A stretch of DNA of 46,281 bases from a virus: IMG/VR virus record IMGVR_UViG_3300021079_000016, positions 1 through 46,281 of that record, one strand, 5' to 3'. Within the stretch, counting starts at the first letter, position 1, and each line of letters begins with the position of its first letter. The position numbers and the translations under genes were made by a program. A model generated the notes under the pieces. The model was not told the origin of the DNA. It searched no databases and was given only the letters and a program-made list of their open reading frames with translations. Shown here in pieces: positions 1 through 8,520 of this stretch.

Positions 1-482
1 CTATTGTTAGTATGGTTAGTCAGTTGTTGGGGTTGGCTCCTGCGGGTGGTTCTGGCGGTGGCGGTTCTGGTGGCAGCGGCGGTGGCGGTGGCGGCGGCGG
101 TGGCGCTGCAGGCGGTACAGATGTGTATGCTGGAATGACTCCTGAACAAATTGCAACGGCTAAGGCTACTGGTCGTGGGCTTAATGGTCAAATGGGTATG
201 ATGGGCGCTGATACTTCTAGTTCTGGTGATACTACTACTTCTAGTTCTAGTGGTACTACTACTTCTAGTTCTAGTGGTACTGGTCTTCGTGGTAGTCATG
301 CTGGAACATATCCGGGGTCTACGCCTTATACGCAACCTCCCGGTCAATATGTTGATACAAGTGGTCCTACTGTGGGTCCTGTTGGACCTGCTAAAAAGCG
401 TGTTTGGGTACCCGCAGTAACAAATCCGCCTCGACGTGCCACTGGTGGGGGTACTATTCCCGGACATTGGTCTACTCAATAG
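1..482 (+). CDS. Internal virion-like protein, 3' part (begins at 45678)
   Basis: The frame is open from the first base, so this is the C-terminal part of the gene that starts near the right edge. An internal ATG at 12 has no clear ribosome binding site and is unlikely to be the start. Residues encoded at about 45-114 are almost pure Gly/Ser, followed by a Thr/Ser tract built from a 24-bp direct repeat at about 232-279. The tail is Pro/Gly-rich. Such low-complexity linkers occur in virion proteins; no domain is recognisable. The next gene starts 18 bases downstream on the same strand. Confidence 0.7.
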   Translation, partial: IVSMVSQLLGLAPAGGSGGGGSGGSGGGGGGGGGAAGGTDVYAGMTPEQIATAKATGRGLNGQMGMMGADTSSSGDTTTSSSSGTTTSSSSGTGLRGSHAGTYPGSTPYTQPPGQYVDTSGPTVGPVGPAKKRVWVPAVTNPPRRATGGGTIPGHWSTQ

Positions 483-500
483 TATTATTTAAGGAGTTAA

Positions 501-3500
501 ATGGCTTATACATATAATCCTAAAACAAAAAGTTATGAAGATAATACACCAACAGCGCTAAATCGGCCTGCTCGAAATTATAACTTTAAATTAGATCCGT
601 CTACTTTTAGTAAAAAATATTTATCTTACAAGTATACTCCACAAGAATTTGGTCAATTAGCCCAATCAGGTTATGTTGGTTCTTATGGTAATGGTGTTCT
701 TGGAGTTAAGGCTCCAGCATATGATGCTAAGGCTGCTTTAGAGCAGATTCGTAAAGGTAATACTCCTGCTCAGTTTCGTTTGCCTGATAATTATGTAGGA
801 CACAATCTTATTGATGTGGTAGAAACTCCTAATCCTACTGGTCTTCAATTACTTGAGTGGACTAAACGAGCAGAAAAATTTGATTTAAATAAGTATGTTG
901 CTCAATATGGTCATGTTCCTAGCACAGATAGTGTTTATTACCAGTTTTTTGATCCGTCTGGTGCTGCTGCTCCTGCTTTGGATAAGGCTCGTGGTAATGC
1001 GGTAGAAGCATATCAAACAGAATCAGATAAGATTGCTGCTGGTAAACTATATGCTTTGGCTACGGCTACTAAAGATCCTAATCTTCAGGCACTTAGTACT
1101 AAGTTGCCGGGGCTTCGTATGTTTACTCCCGCTGAACGCGCTAAAGTTACTGGTATTCTACGAGATTTTGGATTGACTGCGGCTGGTAATAGCACTATTC
1201 CTGAGAATCTTGGTTCTAAATATCTTCTTCCTGTTAGTGCGCTTGGTATGGGTCCTGCTGGAGTTACTCAATTGCCGGGTGGTAAAACTACTACTACTAG
1301 TGGTATTTCTGCTTCTGCTGGTAATGATAGTCTTGTTTCTAAGGCTATGGGTGTTTCTCCTATTCTTAGTCTGGTTGCTCAGAATTCTGTGTATAAAGAT
1401 CTTAATGCTCAGGCTAATAAGGGCATTCTGGCTGCTACTCCTGCTAGTGAAGTTACGCCTTTATCTTTTCTTACGAATGCTATTAAGGGTGTTGCTCGTG
1501 CTGGTTTAGGTTTTCCTATGGGTGTTTATGCGTTTGCTACTGATCCGATTGGTACTGGTACTGCTATGCTTAAGGACTATGGTAAGCGGTATGGCGGTTT
1601 GTGGGGTGATCCTAATTCTAATTTTATTGCTTCTACTTTAGAGGATCCTACGGTTCCTATTCTTGATGTACTTGGGCTTGTTCCGATTGTGGGGGCTGGT
1701 GCTAAGGCTGCACAGTTTGCTAAGGTTGCTAGTATTACTGGTAAAGGCGCTCATTTGGCTGAAGCGGAACGTGTTGCTAATGCTCGTATAGTATTAGAAT
1801 CGGCTCGTGGTAGTGGGGGTGTTTGGGCTGAAAAAGGGGCTGGTGTTCTTGAGGCTAAGGCTCGTATTGCTAATAGTAGTACTTTTGCTAAAGAGCAGGG
1901 TTTAATTAAAATTGCTCTTGATAAAGCAAAAAAAGTTATTGCGTCTAATACTCTTAATGCTGATGGGCTTAATGCCGCTGAAGAGGCTGCGTATACAACT
2001 GCTAAAAATCGACATGATGCTATTGTTCAAGCAAACCCTCAAGGGCCTCATGCCCCTGCTCCTAAACCCTCTAGTTTTATTAACCCTACAGATCGACATT
2101 CTGAGGCTATGGTTTCTGCGGCTAGAAATACTCTAGAGACGGGTGTGCCGCTTACTAAGTTAGATAGTGCTGGTAAGATTAGTCGTATGGGTGAAAGTAT
2201 TAGAGAGTTTGCTAGGGTACAAAATGATGCGCTTAATGGTAATGCTCATGCGGCTGTTACTATTGGTGAGATGGCTCCCGAAGGTTATCATGGGCTTAAT
2301 AGTTCTTATGCTCCTACTTTTGTGGATCGCGCAGCAGCGTTTTTTGAGCCTCGGTGGTCAACATTTAGTCCTGCGGATACTATGGGGTCGCTTCTTGAAG
2401 GTAAGTTAAATAGAGAAAATTTTGCTAAATTAACGCCTCTTGTACAAGAAAATCTTGCTGCTGGTGGTAGTGCTGATGCTGTTATTAATACTTCTGCTCC
2501 TATTCGTTTTACTGGCAGTCCTATTGCTCGTGCTTTACAAAAAACTTTTTTTAGTGCTCAAAAGGCTGTTGCTAGGAAGGGTATTGATTCTTCGGCTAAT
2601 CCTGCTGTGCGAGCAATTGCTGGTACTTTTATGAGTATGCCTTTGCTTGGTTTTAATTATCGGTATGCTAAGGCTCTTACGACGGATGTTAATAGTGTTG
2701 GTACTCTTGTTCAACGCGAGTTAATGCAGCATAGGATGTTTGAAGAACTTATTAATGTTGATGGTAAGCATAAGTTGGGTGCTATTACTGATCCGGAACA
2801 ATTGGCTATTATGTCTCAGGTTAGTGGTGGTATGTATGATCCTAGTATTCTTCGTAGTATTGCTGCGCGTCGGCTTGAAATTGAGAGGGCTAATCCGGGT
2901 CACGTTGCTGGTAATACAAAAGATCTTATTCAAACGTATATTAATGATTTGAATTCTCCAGAGTTTATGGCTGCTTATCGTCAGGCTACGCATGAAATGT
3001 TGACTGGTTCTACTGAGCGTGGTGTTCGTTTGGCTCGTGCTAGGGATCATTTTAGGCAGAAGCATGATATGATTCATCATGAGGCTGGTGTTGAATTAAG
3101 CCGTCTTGATATTAATGCTTTAGCGCGTATTTATGCGCCTGCAATTAATGCGTTTGGTTTAGAACCTAAAATGATTCTTAATGCTATTGAAAAAGTTGTT
3201 GAGGGTGGTTCTAAACGATTAGCGGTTTTTAATGATAATTTTCATCTTTTTGAGACTTCTAAGGTAATAGATTTGCCTGCTAATAAGGGTGATTTAACTT
3301 TGTTGCAGCGTATTAATGCTGGAGAGTTTGATAGGGCTAGGGGTAAGCGTCCGGCTATGAGTCGTGCTGAGGCTTTAGCGCATTATAAAAATCTTATGGA
3401 TACGTTTGAGGCTGCTAGGCAGGTTTTAAAGTCTAATAATAATTATCGTTCTATGGGTAATGCGCCTTTTTTTGTTGTTGAAAAAAATAATGGTGTTCGT

Positions 3501-6350
3501 ACTGGAGTTTTTGGTCAGAAAACTATTCGTGGTCGTATGGTGCATATTACGGGGGATGTTGGTCCTAATGGTTGGGGTTCTATGAATCCAGAATATGTCT
3601 CGTCTCATATTATTGAGTTACCTTCAGAGATTTTTAGAAAGTCTGAAAAAAATAGAAAGTCTGTGTTGCATTATGGTGCTCCAGATAAAAACGAGAATCT
3701 TAATCCACATTCTGATTTGTATGATCAGTTGCAGCGCGGTGGTGTAAATTATCTTATGAAGATGTTTCCTGATGCTAGAGATTTTTCTGATAAGGCTAGT
3801 TTGGAAACTATGAAGGGTCGTGAAACGTTTGCTGATTTTGCTAACGCTAATACGATTGCTGCTAGTGGTTTGTTGGATTATCATTTAAAGGTCCAGTTTC
3901 AGGCTCATCGTGAGGCTGTTAATCGTAGGTTTAATAAGGATATTCAGAGTGTTGTTGAACAGTCGGCTGTTCCTATGCTTTTAAGTGATTTTATGAAACA
4001 AAATAAGGCTAAGCCTTATGTGGCCTTAAAGACGCTTAAGTTTCATACGGATCTTCCTAGTGCTCAAAATTATGCTGATAGTATTGGTTTGGATGGTACT
4101 GTTGAAAAAGGGCAGGTTATGTATGTTAGTATTGGTGGTAAACAGCATTATGTTACTCGTATGCAGTTTATTGATTCTTCTAGTGTTGCTTTAGATGAGG
4201 CGCGTACTCATGCGCTTAGTGGCGCTAATGTTTGGAAAGATGGTATTTTTGCTGATCAATCTCATTTAAATACTGTTATTGCTGAAGATCCTAATGCGCT
4301 TATTATGGTTACTCCTAGGAAACTTGTTGATGATTTAACAAAATCTTATGAGCGTAGTCATTCTCTTGCTAGTAAAATTTTTTCGGGTTCTACTGATATT
4401 TTTAAGATGATGGCTTTGTCTTTGAATCCTAGGTTTGTTTCTCAGCAGATTTTTGGTGGTACAGTGATGTTGATGTTGGCGGATCCTCAAAATGCTGGTC
4501 ATATTCTTGCCAAATTTATGGAGTATTCGCATCGTAATATGGCTCGTGCTGTTAAAAATAAGTATGGTCATACTATTACTAATGAGTTTGTTAATCATGG
4601 TGATGATTATGATATTATTATGAATCGGTTTATTCGTGATTTTGAGGATAATATTTATATGCAAGATGCTCACCAATCTTTTATTGGTAGGTATGGTGAG
4701 AACGCTAATCGTGTTGGTCAAAAAGTTTCTGCTGCTGCTAATATTGGTTATACGGTTTCTTTTGCTTTGGAAAAGAATTTGCGTGTGGCTATTGCTCGTA
4801 AAGCGGCTCTTAATTTTCCGGGTTTTAATCATTTTATGAAGAGTGAGGCTGTGGCTAAACATGCGGCTGAAGGATTGCCTGAAATGGGTTATACAACTGT
4901 TAGTCCTTTTGCGGCTGCTATGGATCTTCTTTCTGATCCTCGTAGTATGTATCATAATCCTATGTTTCTTCGTGAAGTGCGGCATACGGCGGATATGGTT
5001 AGTGGTAATTATCGTGATTTTACTAAGGCTGAACGCGCTGTTCGTAATTTTGCTATTCCTTTTTATGCTTGGACTCGTCATTCGGCTATGTTTACTAAGC
5101 GTTTAATTCAAGAACGACCTTTAACAGCAAATAGTGTTTATAATACTGGTAATTATGGTTATGAACAATTGTTTGAGCGGGGTGGTATGCCTGATTGGTT
5201 GTTAGAGTCTGTTCCTATGCCTAATTTTGTTAAGGAAGTTCTTGGTGTTGATCCTAATCGTGAGAATCGTATTGGGTTTGGTAGTATTAATCCGTTTGGT
5301 GCTATGGCTAATGCTGTGACTACTCTTGGTGGTGTTGCTACGGGCGGTTCTCTTAAGGGTGGTGCTTTTCAGTTTACTAACCCGTTTATTAATTCGTTTA
5401 TTGAACAGCAGACTGGTAAGAGTCTTCTTACTGGTGCGCCTTCTGGTGATTCTATGTCTAGTTTTATGGGTATTCCTAGTCTTCCGGGTATGCCGGGGCG
5501 TATTCAGACTACGCTTGCTGGTTTGCCGCTTCCTAAACTTATTGCTCAGGCTTATACGCAAGAGACTATGATGAATCAGTTGCGTGGTAATACTAATCCC
5601 TTAGATATTTTTAAGGATCCGTATGCTCCTGATTCTAAATTAGGTATTCCGCAGCCTAAACTTAATTATAAGTTTCCTACTCAGAGTCCGGCTGGTTTGT
5701 TTAACTCGTTTACTCCGTTTAGTGTGTATAGTCTTGATCCTAAGCAGTTAGGTATTGCTATTGCTACTGAGGCTACACAGCATGGTATTGCTTTTCAAAA
5801 TAATAAGATGGATATGAATAAGGGTGCTTGGCGTACTATTAATGCTTTGTCTAAGTGGATGGCTACTAGGGATTATGTTAATAATGTTTGGATTCCACAG
5901 TTTGGTGATCAGAATCCTGCTACTAAAGACCGTGTTCTTAAGCAGTTGGCTTTAGAGTATCCTCATATTCCTGATACTTTTCCTCAGGGTATGGTTAATC
6001 AGGTTCTTAATGGTCAGTTAAGTCCTGATATGGCTGCTAAGCAGGTTGTGTCTTATAATCCGGGTGCTAGGGCGGCTGCTAATCCTGTTAGTGGTCCTGC
6101 GAATACTAATCATCTTGTTGCTGCTAATTCTTCTGATCCTACTACTATTGCGTATGATCGGCCTGCTGGTAGTGTTAATGTTGTTCCTACTGTTACGATT
6201 AGTTCTAATGGTTATGTGTTTGTTAATAATCGTCCTTATATGGATCAGCAGACTGGTAAGCAGGTTAAGTATGTTGTTAATGCTAAGGGTGAGATTGTGT
6301 ATGATTCGTCGGGTAATCCTATTATTGATGTGAAAGGCATGGGTGGATGA
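501..6350 (+). CDS. Very large internal virion/ejection-like protein (1949 aa)
   Basis: This is the largest gene of the window, with a clear AAGGAG ribosome binding site at 490-495. It encodes 1949 residues of mixed helical, Ala/Gly-rich sequence with hydrophobic stretches, for example around residues 1300-1340. A conserved-looking aromatic/basic segment with IPFYAWTRHSAMFTKRLI lies near residue 1520, and a Pro/Asn-rich C-terminal region follows. I see no transglycosylase or RNA-polymerase motif. Size and position, after the fibre genes and before holin-like genes, match the large ejected proteins of T7-like phages (gp16) or the polyvalent proteins of other podoviruses. The assignment is by context, not by a confirmed domain. 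Confidence 0.6.
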   Translation: MAYTYNPKTKSYEDNTPTALNRPARNYNFKLDPSTFSKKYLSYKYTPQEFGQLAQSGYVGSYGNGVLGVKAPAYDAKAALEQIRKGNTPAQFRLPDNYVGHNLIDVVETPNPTGLQLLEWTKRAEKFDLNKYVAQYGHVPSTDSVYYQFFDPSGAAAPALDKARGNAVEAYQTESDKIAAGKLYALATATKDPNLQALSTKLPGLRMFTPAERAKVTGILRDFGLTAAGNSTIPENLGSKYLLPVSALGMGPAGVTQLPGGKTTTTSGISASAGNDSLVSKAMGVSPILSLVAQNSVYKDLNAQANKGILAATPASEVTPLSFLTNAIKGVARAGLGFPMGVYAFATDPIGTGTAMLKDYGKRYGGLWGDPNSNFIASTLEDPTVPILDVLGLVPIVGAGAKAAQFAKVASITGKGAHLAEAERVANARIVLESARGSGGVWAEKGAGVLEAKARIANSSTFAKEQGLIKIALDKAKKVIASNTLNADGLNAAEEAAYTTAKNRHDAIVQANPQGPHAPAPKPSSFINPTDRHSEAMVSAARNTLETGVPLTKLDSAGKISRMGESIREFARVQNDALNGNAHAAVTIGEMAPEGYHGLNSSYAPTFVDRAAAFFEPRWSTFSPADTMGSLLEGKLNRENFAKLTPLVQENLAAGGSADAVINTSAPIRFTGSPIARALQKTFFSAQKAVARKGIDSSANPAVRAIAGTFMSMPLLGFNYRYAKALTTDVNSVGTLVQRELMQHRMFEELINVDGKHKLGAITDPEQLAIMSQVSGGMYDPSILRSIAARRLEIERANPGHVAGNTKDLIQTYINDLNSPEFMAAYRQATHEMLTGSTERGVRLARARDHFRQKHDMIHHEAGVELSRLDINALARIYAPAINAFGLEPKMILNAIEKVVEGGSKRLAVFNDNFHLFETSKVIDLPANKGDLTLLQRINAGEFDRARGKRPAMSRAEALAHYKNLMDTFEAARQVLKSNNNYRSMGNAPFFVVEKNNGVRTGVFGQKTIRGRMVHITGDVGPNGWGSMNPEYVSSHIIELPSEIFRKSEKNRKSVLHYGAPDKNENLNPHSDLYDQLQRGGVNYLMKMFPDARDFSDKASLETMKGRETFADFANANTIAASGLLDYHLKVQFQAHREAVNRRFNKDIQSVVEQSAVPMLLSDFMKQNKAKPYVALKTLKFHTDLPSAQNYADSIGLDGTVEKGQVMYVSIGGKQHYVTRMQFIDSSSVALDEARTHALSGANVWKDGIFADQSHLNTVIAEDPNALIMVTPRKLVDDLTKSYERSHSLASKIFSGSTDIFKMMALSLNPRFVSQQIFGGTVMLMLADPQNAGHILAKFMEYSHRNMARAVKNKYGHTITNEFVNHGDDYDIIMNRFIRDFEDNIYMQDAHQSFIGRYGENANRVGQKVSAAANIGYTVSFALEKNLRVAIARKAALNFPGFNHFMKSEAVAKHAAEGLPEMGYTTVSPFAAAMDLLSDPRSMYHNPMFLREVRHTADMVSGNYRDFTKAERAVRNFAIPFYAWTRHSAMFTKRLIQERPLTANSVYNTGNYGYEQLFERGGMPDWLLESVPMPNFVKEVLGVDPNRENRIGFGSINPFGAMANAVTTLGGVATGGSLKGGAFQFTNPFINSFIEQQTGKSLLTGAPSGDSMSSFMGIPSLPGMPGRIQTTLAGLPLPKLIAQAYTQETMMNQLRGNTNPLDIFKDPYAPDSKLGIPQPKLNYKFPTQSPAGLFNSFTPFSVYSLDPKQLGIAIATEATQHGIAFQNNKMDMNKGAWRTINALSKWMATRDYVNNVWIPQFGDQNPATKDRVLKQLALEYPHIPDTFPQGMVNQVLNGQLSPDMAAKQVVSYNPGARAAANPVSGPANTNHLVAANSSDPTTIAYDRPAGSVNVVPTVTISSNGYVFVNNRPYMDQQTGKQVKYVVNAKGEIVYDSSGNPIIDVKGMGG

Positions 6351-6591
6351 TGTGACTAATTCGGATATTAATGTTATTATGGTTAAGTTGCAGCATCTTG
6401 AGGATCTGCTTGCTAGTGTTCACGATGAGGTTAGGCGTACTAATGGGCGTGTGACTGAGTTGGAGATAGAGGAGGCTAAGTGGCAGGGTGGTGTGGAGTC
6501 TCGTCGTATGTTTCGTATGATTGCTGCTACGGTTGTTAGTGGTTGTTTGCTTGCTGGTGTTGTCTGGTTTTTTACTCATTCGATTAATTAA
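6343..6591 (+). CDS. Small coiled-coil protein with C-terminal membrane anchor (XhlA/holin-like)
   Basis: The gene starts at a GTG with AAAGG five bases upstream and overlaps the end of the large virion gene by 8 bases. The 82-residue product has an N-terminal heptad-like region (about residues 10-45, with LQHLEDLLASVHDEVRR) and one transmembrane helix near residues 57-76. This layout resembles XhlA-type haemolysin/holin accessory proteins. Together with the two-helix protein at 6984 it may form the lysis or membrane-remodelling pair of the late block. The function is inferred from topology. Confidence 0.55.
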   Translation: MDDVTNSDINVIMVKLQHLEDLLASVHDEVRRTNGRVTELEIEEAKWQGGVESRRMFRMIAATVVSGCLLAGVVWFFTHSIN

Positions 6592-6592
6592 T

Positions 6593-6973
6593 ATGAGTAA
6601 ATACGACACTAAACTAAATCCTGCTCAAGAGGCTAAATATAAACTTGCTGCTAATATGGCTAAGCGTACAAAGGATACTGTTGATTATGATCTTAGGGGT
6701 GCGTGGTTAAAGGACCCTAAGAGTATTGGTGGTAATGGGCATCTTACTGATGAGTTTAAGAAACCTAATCATCCTACGTTTAGTACGGATTCTAAGTATT
6801 CTACGCCGGATAATATGGGTGGTTCGTGGGTTGCTGGTAAGAAGGATTCTTATTCTTTTATTCCGTCTAGGCGACAGATTAGTAGGGCTGGTGGGTTGGC
6901 TCCGTTTAAGAAGGCGTTTAATAGGAGTGAGCAGGGACAAAATTCGGGGCTTGTCATCCCACCAACGTACTAA
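6593..6973 (+). CDS. Conserved phage hypothetical protein (126 aa)
   Basis: The frame stays open further upstream, but the ATG at 6593, two bases after the preceding stop, is the likely start. The 126-residue product is hydrophilic and carries the segment DYDLRGAWLK with GHLTDEFKKPNHPTFS (about residues 30-65), which I recall in uncharacterised proteins of other podoviruses. It ends in IPPTY, and the gene at 7181 ends in IPPMY. Its position in the late block suggests a virion or lysis role, but none is shown by the sequence. Confidence 0.6.
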   Translation: MSKYDTKLNPAQEAKYKLAANMAKRTKDTVDYDLRGAWLKDPKSIGGNGHLTDEFKKPNHPTFSTDSKYSTPDNMGGSWVAGKKDSYSFIPSRRQISRAGGLAPFKKAFNRSEQGQNSGLVIPPTY

Positions 6974-6983
6974 GGAGATTATT

Positions 6984-7178
6984 ATGAATTGGAAGAATAT
7001 TATTACTCGTGCTGTACTAACGTTTCTTCAGGCTGGTTTGGCTGTGATTGTGGTTACTGGTGTGGAGAATCTTAATTCGTGGGATTCGTTGAAGCCTGCT
7101 GGTGTGGCTGCTGTTGCAGCATTATTGTCGTTTGTTTATAATGTTGTTAATGGGATGGTTAAGAAGGAAAGTGTATAA
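6984..7178 (+). CDS. Holin-like small membrane protein (64 aa)
   Basis: An AAGGAG ribosome binding site precedes the ATG. The 64-residue product has a short basic N-terminus, two hydrophobic segments (about residues 8-26 and 40-58) joined by a polar turn, and a charged C-terminus with KKES. This is the topology of two-helix (class II) holins. It is next to the coiled-coil/anchor protein at 6343, while the endolysins lie on the opposite strand. The family is not identifiable from sequence, so 'holin' rests on topology and context. Confidence 0.55.
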   Translation: MNWKNIITRAVLTFLQAGLAVIVVTGVENLNSWDSLKPAGVAAVAALLSFVYNVVNGMVKKESV

Positions 7179-7180
7179 TT

Positions 7181-8131
7181 ATGATGCTTCCTAATGGTCG
7201 TAAAGCGCCTATGAATGTAGGTACTCGCGCTAATTCTCGTAACCCTAGTCCTCCTGTGTATGGTCCTGATACGCAGAAAACGAATGAAAGTAAGGCTAAG
7301 GCTAAACTTGTTAGAGAAAAAATGGCGTATAAACAGCGTGTTACTAGGTTGGGTCATGAAGAAAAAATTGCTATAAGAGATGCTCGTAGTGCTGCTACTC
7401 CAGTTAAAAAGACTAAAGTGGCTCCTACGGTACCTAAGGGTACTAGGGCGGCTCGTTTAGCGGGTGATCAGTTTGTGATTCGTAATGGGCGTAATCCTAA
7501 GACTACTGCTGAGACTTTTTCTAATGATATGAATCCTGAACCTGCACGGCGTATTACTGATCCGTATTATGATCCTAGTATTGATGAGCCTGCGGCTAAT
7601 CCGCAAGAACAACGCGCTAAAGAGAATGCTGCAAATAAACGTTACGATATAGATATTCCAGATAGTCCTGAGAAGTTAAAGATGCAGTGGAATAGGCAGG
7701 GTTCTCCGAATAGGCATAGTGGTCTTCAACCTGCTGAGGTTCGAGATCCAAAGCCTGTTTTAAAGAAATTGCCGCCTTATAAGTATCCTGCAAAGGATAC
7801 TAGTGTATCTACGCCTAAGGCTAGGATTGCTGGTGGTAAACCTCCTCAGATCACTCCGGGTGAGGCTGCATGGAGGTCTACTTTTGGTGCTATTGAACCG
7901 TTTGGTGGTAGGATGCCTAATAAACCTTCGACTATTAGTCGCCTTGGTAAGCGGATTGGCAAGGTAAAGGGACCTGTTATTACTAATCCTACAGATCTAT
8001 TAACAGAGTATGCTGATGCTGGTCGTGCTGCTCGTGAAGCAAAAATGAATGATGTTCGTTTTCTTAGGGGTAAAAGTGTAGGGTCTTTTCCGGGTACTAC
8101 AAACAAGCCTCGTATTCCACCAATGTATTAG
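7181..8131 (+). CDS. Basic, Pro-rich hypothetical protein, last gene of the late block
   Basis: The gene encodes 316 residues rich in Lys, Arg and Pro, with no hydrophobic segment; a helical charged stretch lies near residues 30-60. It ends in IPPMY, like the gene ending at 6973. Its stop codon interlocks with the stop of the convergent Rpf-like gene (4-base overlap at 8128-8131). I recognise no family. A virion-associated or DNA-binding role would fit the charge but is a guess. Confidence 0.55.
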   Translation: MMLPNGRKAPMNVGTRANSRNPSPPVYGPDTQKTNESKAKAKLVREKMAYKQRVTRLGHEEKIAIRDARSAATPVKKTKVAPTVPKGTRAARLAGDQFVIRNGRNPKTTAETFSNDMNPEPARRITDPYYDPSIDEPAANPQEQRAKENAANKRYDIDIPDSPEKLKMQWNRQGSPNRHSGLQPAEVRDPKPVLKKLPPYKYPAKDTSVSTPKARIAGGKPPQITPGEAAWRSTFGAIEPFGGRMPNKPSTISRLGKRIGKVKGPVITNPTDLLTEYADAGRAAREAKMNDVRFLRGKSVGSFPGTTNKPRIPPMY

Positions 8132-8520
8132 TGTTTAGGTAAGCCCGTAAAACCTACGAGTTTACTACAGTCCCAAGCAGACTCCCCATTACCGGGATAA
8201 GTTTTTTCTGCCCACATATACAGCCTATAGGCTGCCCATAATTGTTGTACAGGAGAGGCCTCACTCATTAGAGTGGGGTCTTTTTTTGTTTTAAAATCAA
8301 GCCAATTAAGTTTAGTCATCCCCATGCCACCAGCAAACGAGTAATTATAAGTTTGGTGCCATGCAATACCATGCCAACCACCCCCATCCCTACTGGGTTG
8401 CTCACACTTGGCTATTTTAATGAAAGCCATGTAGTGTGGAGGGTATTTTGGCGACATGGCTTTTTTCTCATGTACTGGGGCGAACAATGCTAATAGAATT
8501 AATAGTTTAGCGATTACCAA
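8128..8520 (-). CDS. Rpf-like/transglycosylase-like secreted wall hydrolase
   Basis: The 130-residue product starts with a hydrophobic signal or anchor (about residues 3-15). A compact domain follows with IAKCEQP, then GGMGMTKLNW, SPVQQLWAAYRL and AWDCS. That order (Cys-Glu near the start, Gly-rich core, final Trp-x-Cys) is that of the resuscitation-promoting-factor/transglycosylase-like fold, in which the Glu after the first Cys is catalytic (E40 here). The family cleaves peptidoglycan glycan strands and is typical of Actinobacteria. The gene overlaps the end of nrdJ by 14 bases and is the last of its operon. It would complement the CHAP endolysin at 14273. Confidence 0.7.
   Translation of the reverse strand: MVIAKLLILLALFAPVHEKKAMSPKYPPHYMAFIKIAKCEQPSRDGGGWHGIAWHQTYNYSFAGGMGMTKLNWLDFKTKKDPTLMSEASPVQQLWAAYRLYMWAEKTYPGNGESAWDCSKLVGFTGLPKH
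8259..8287 (+). terminator. Intrinsic terminator of the late + strand unit, antisense to the Rpf-like gene
   Basis: CCTCACTC and GAGTGGGG form an 8-bp stem (one G-T pair) with the loop ATTA, followed at once by TC and seven T on the + strand. This is a typical rho-independent terminator. It lies about 130 bases past the last late gene, inside the coding region of the convergently transcribed wall hydrolase. Confidence 0.8.

Noticed and set aside
4335-5081. Minus-strand open frame of 248 codons inside the 1949-residue gene
   Set aside because: Antisense shadow; composition typical of the complement of T-ending codons, no ribosome site.
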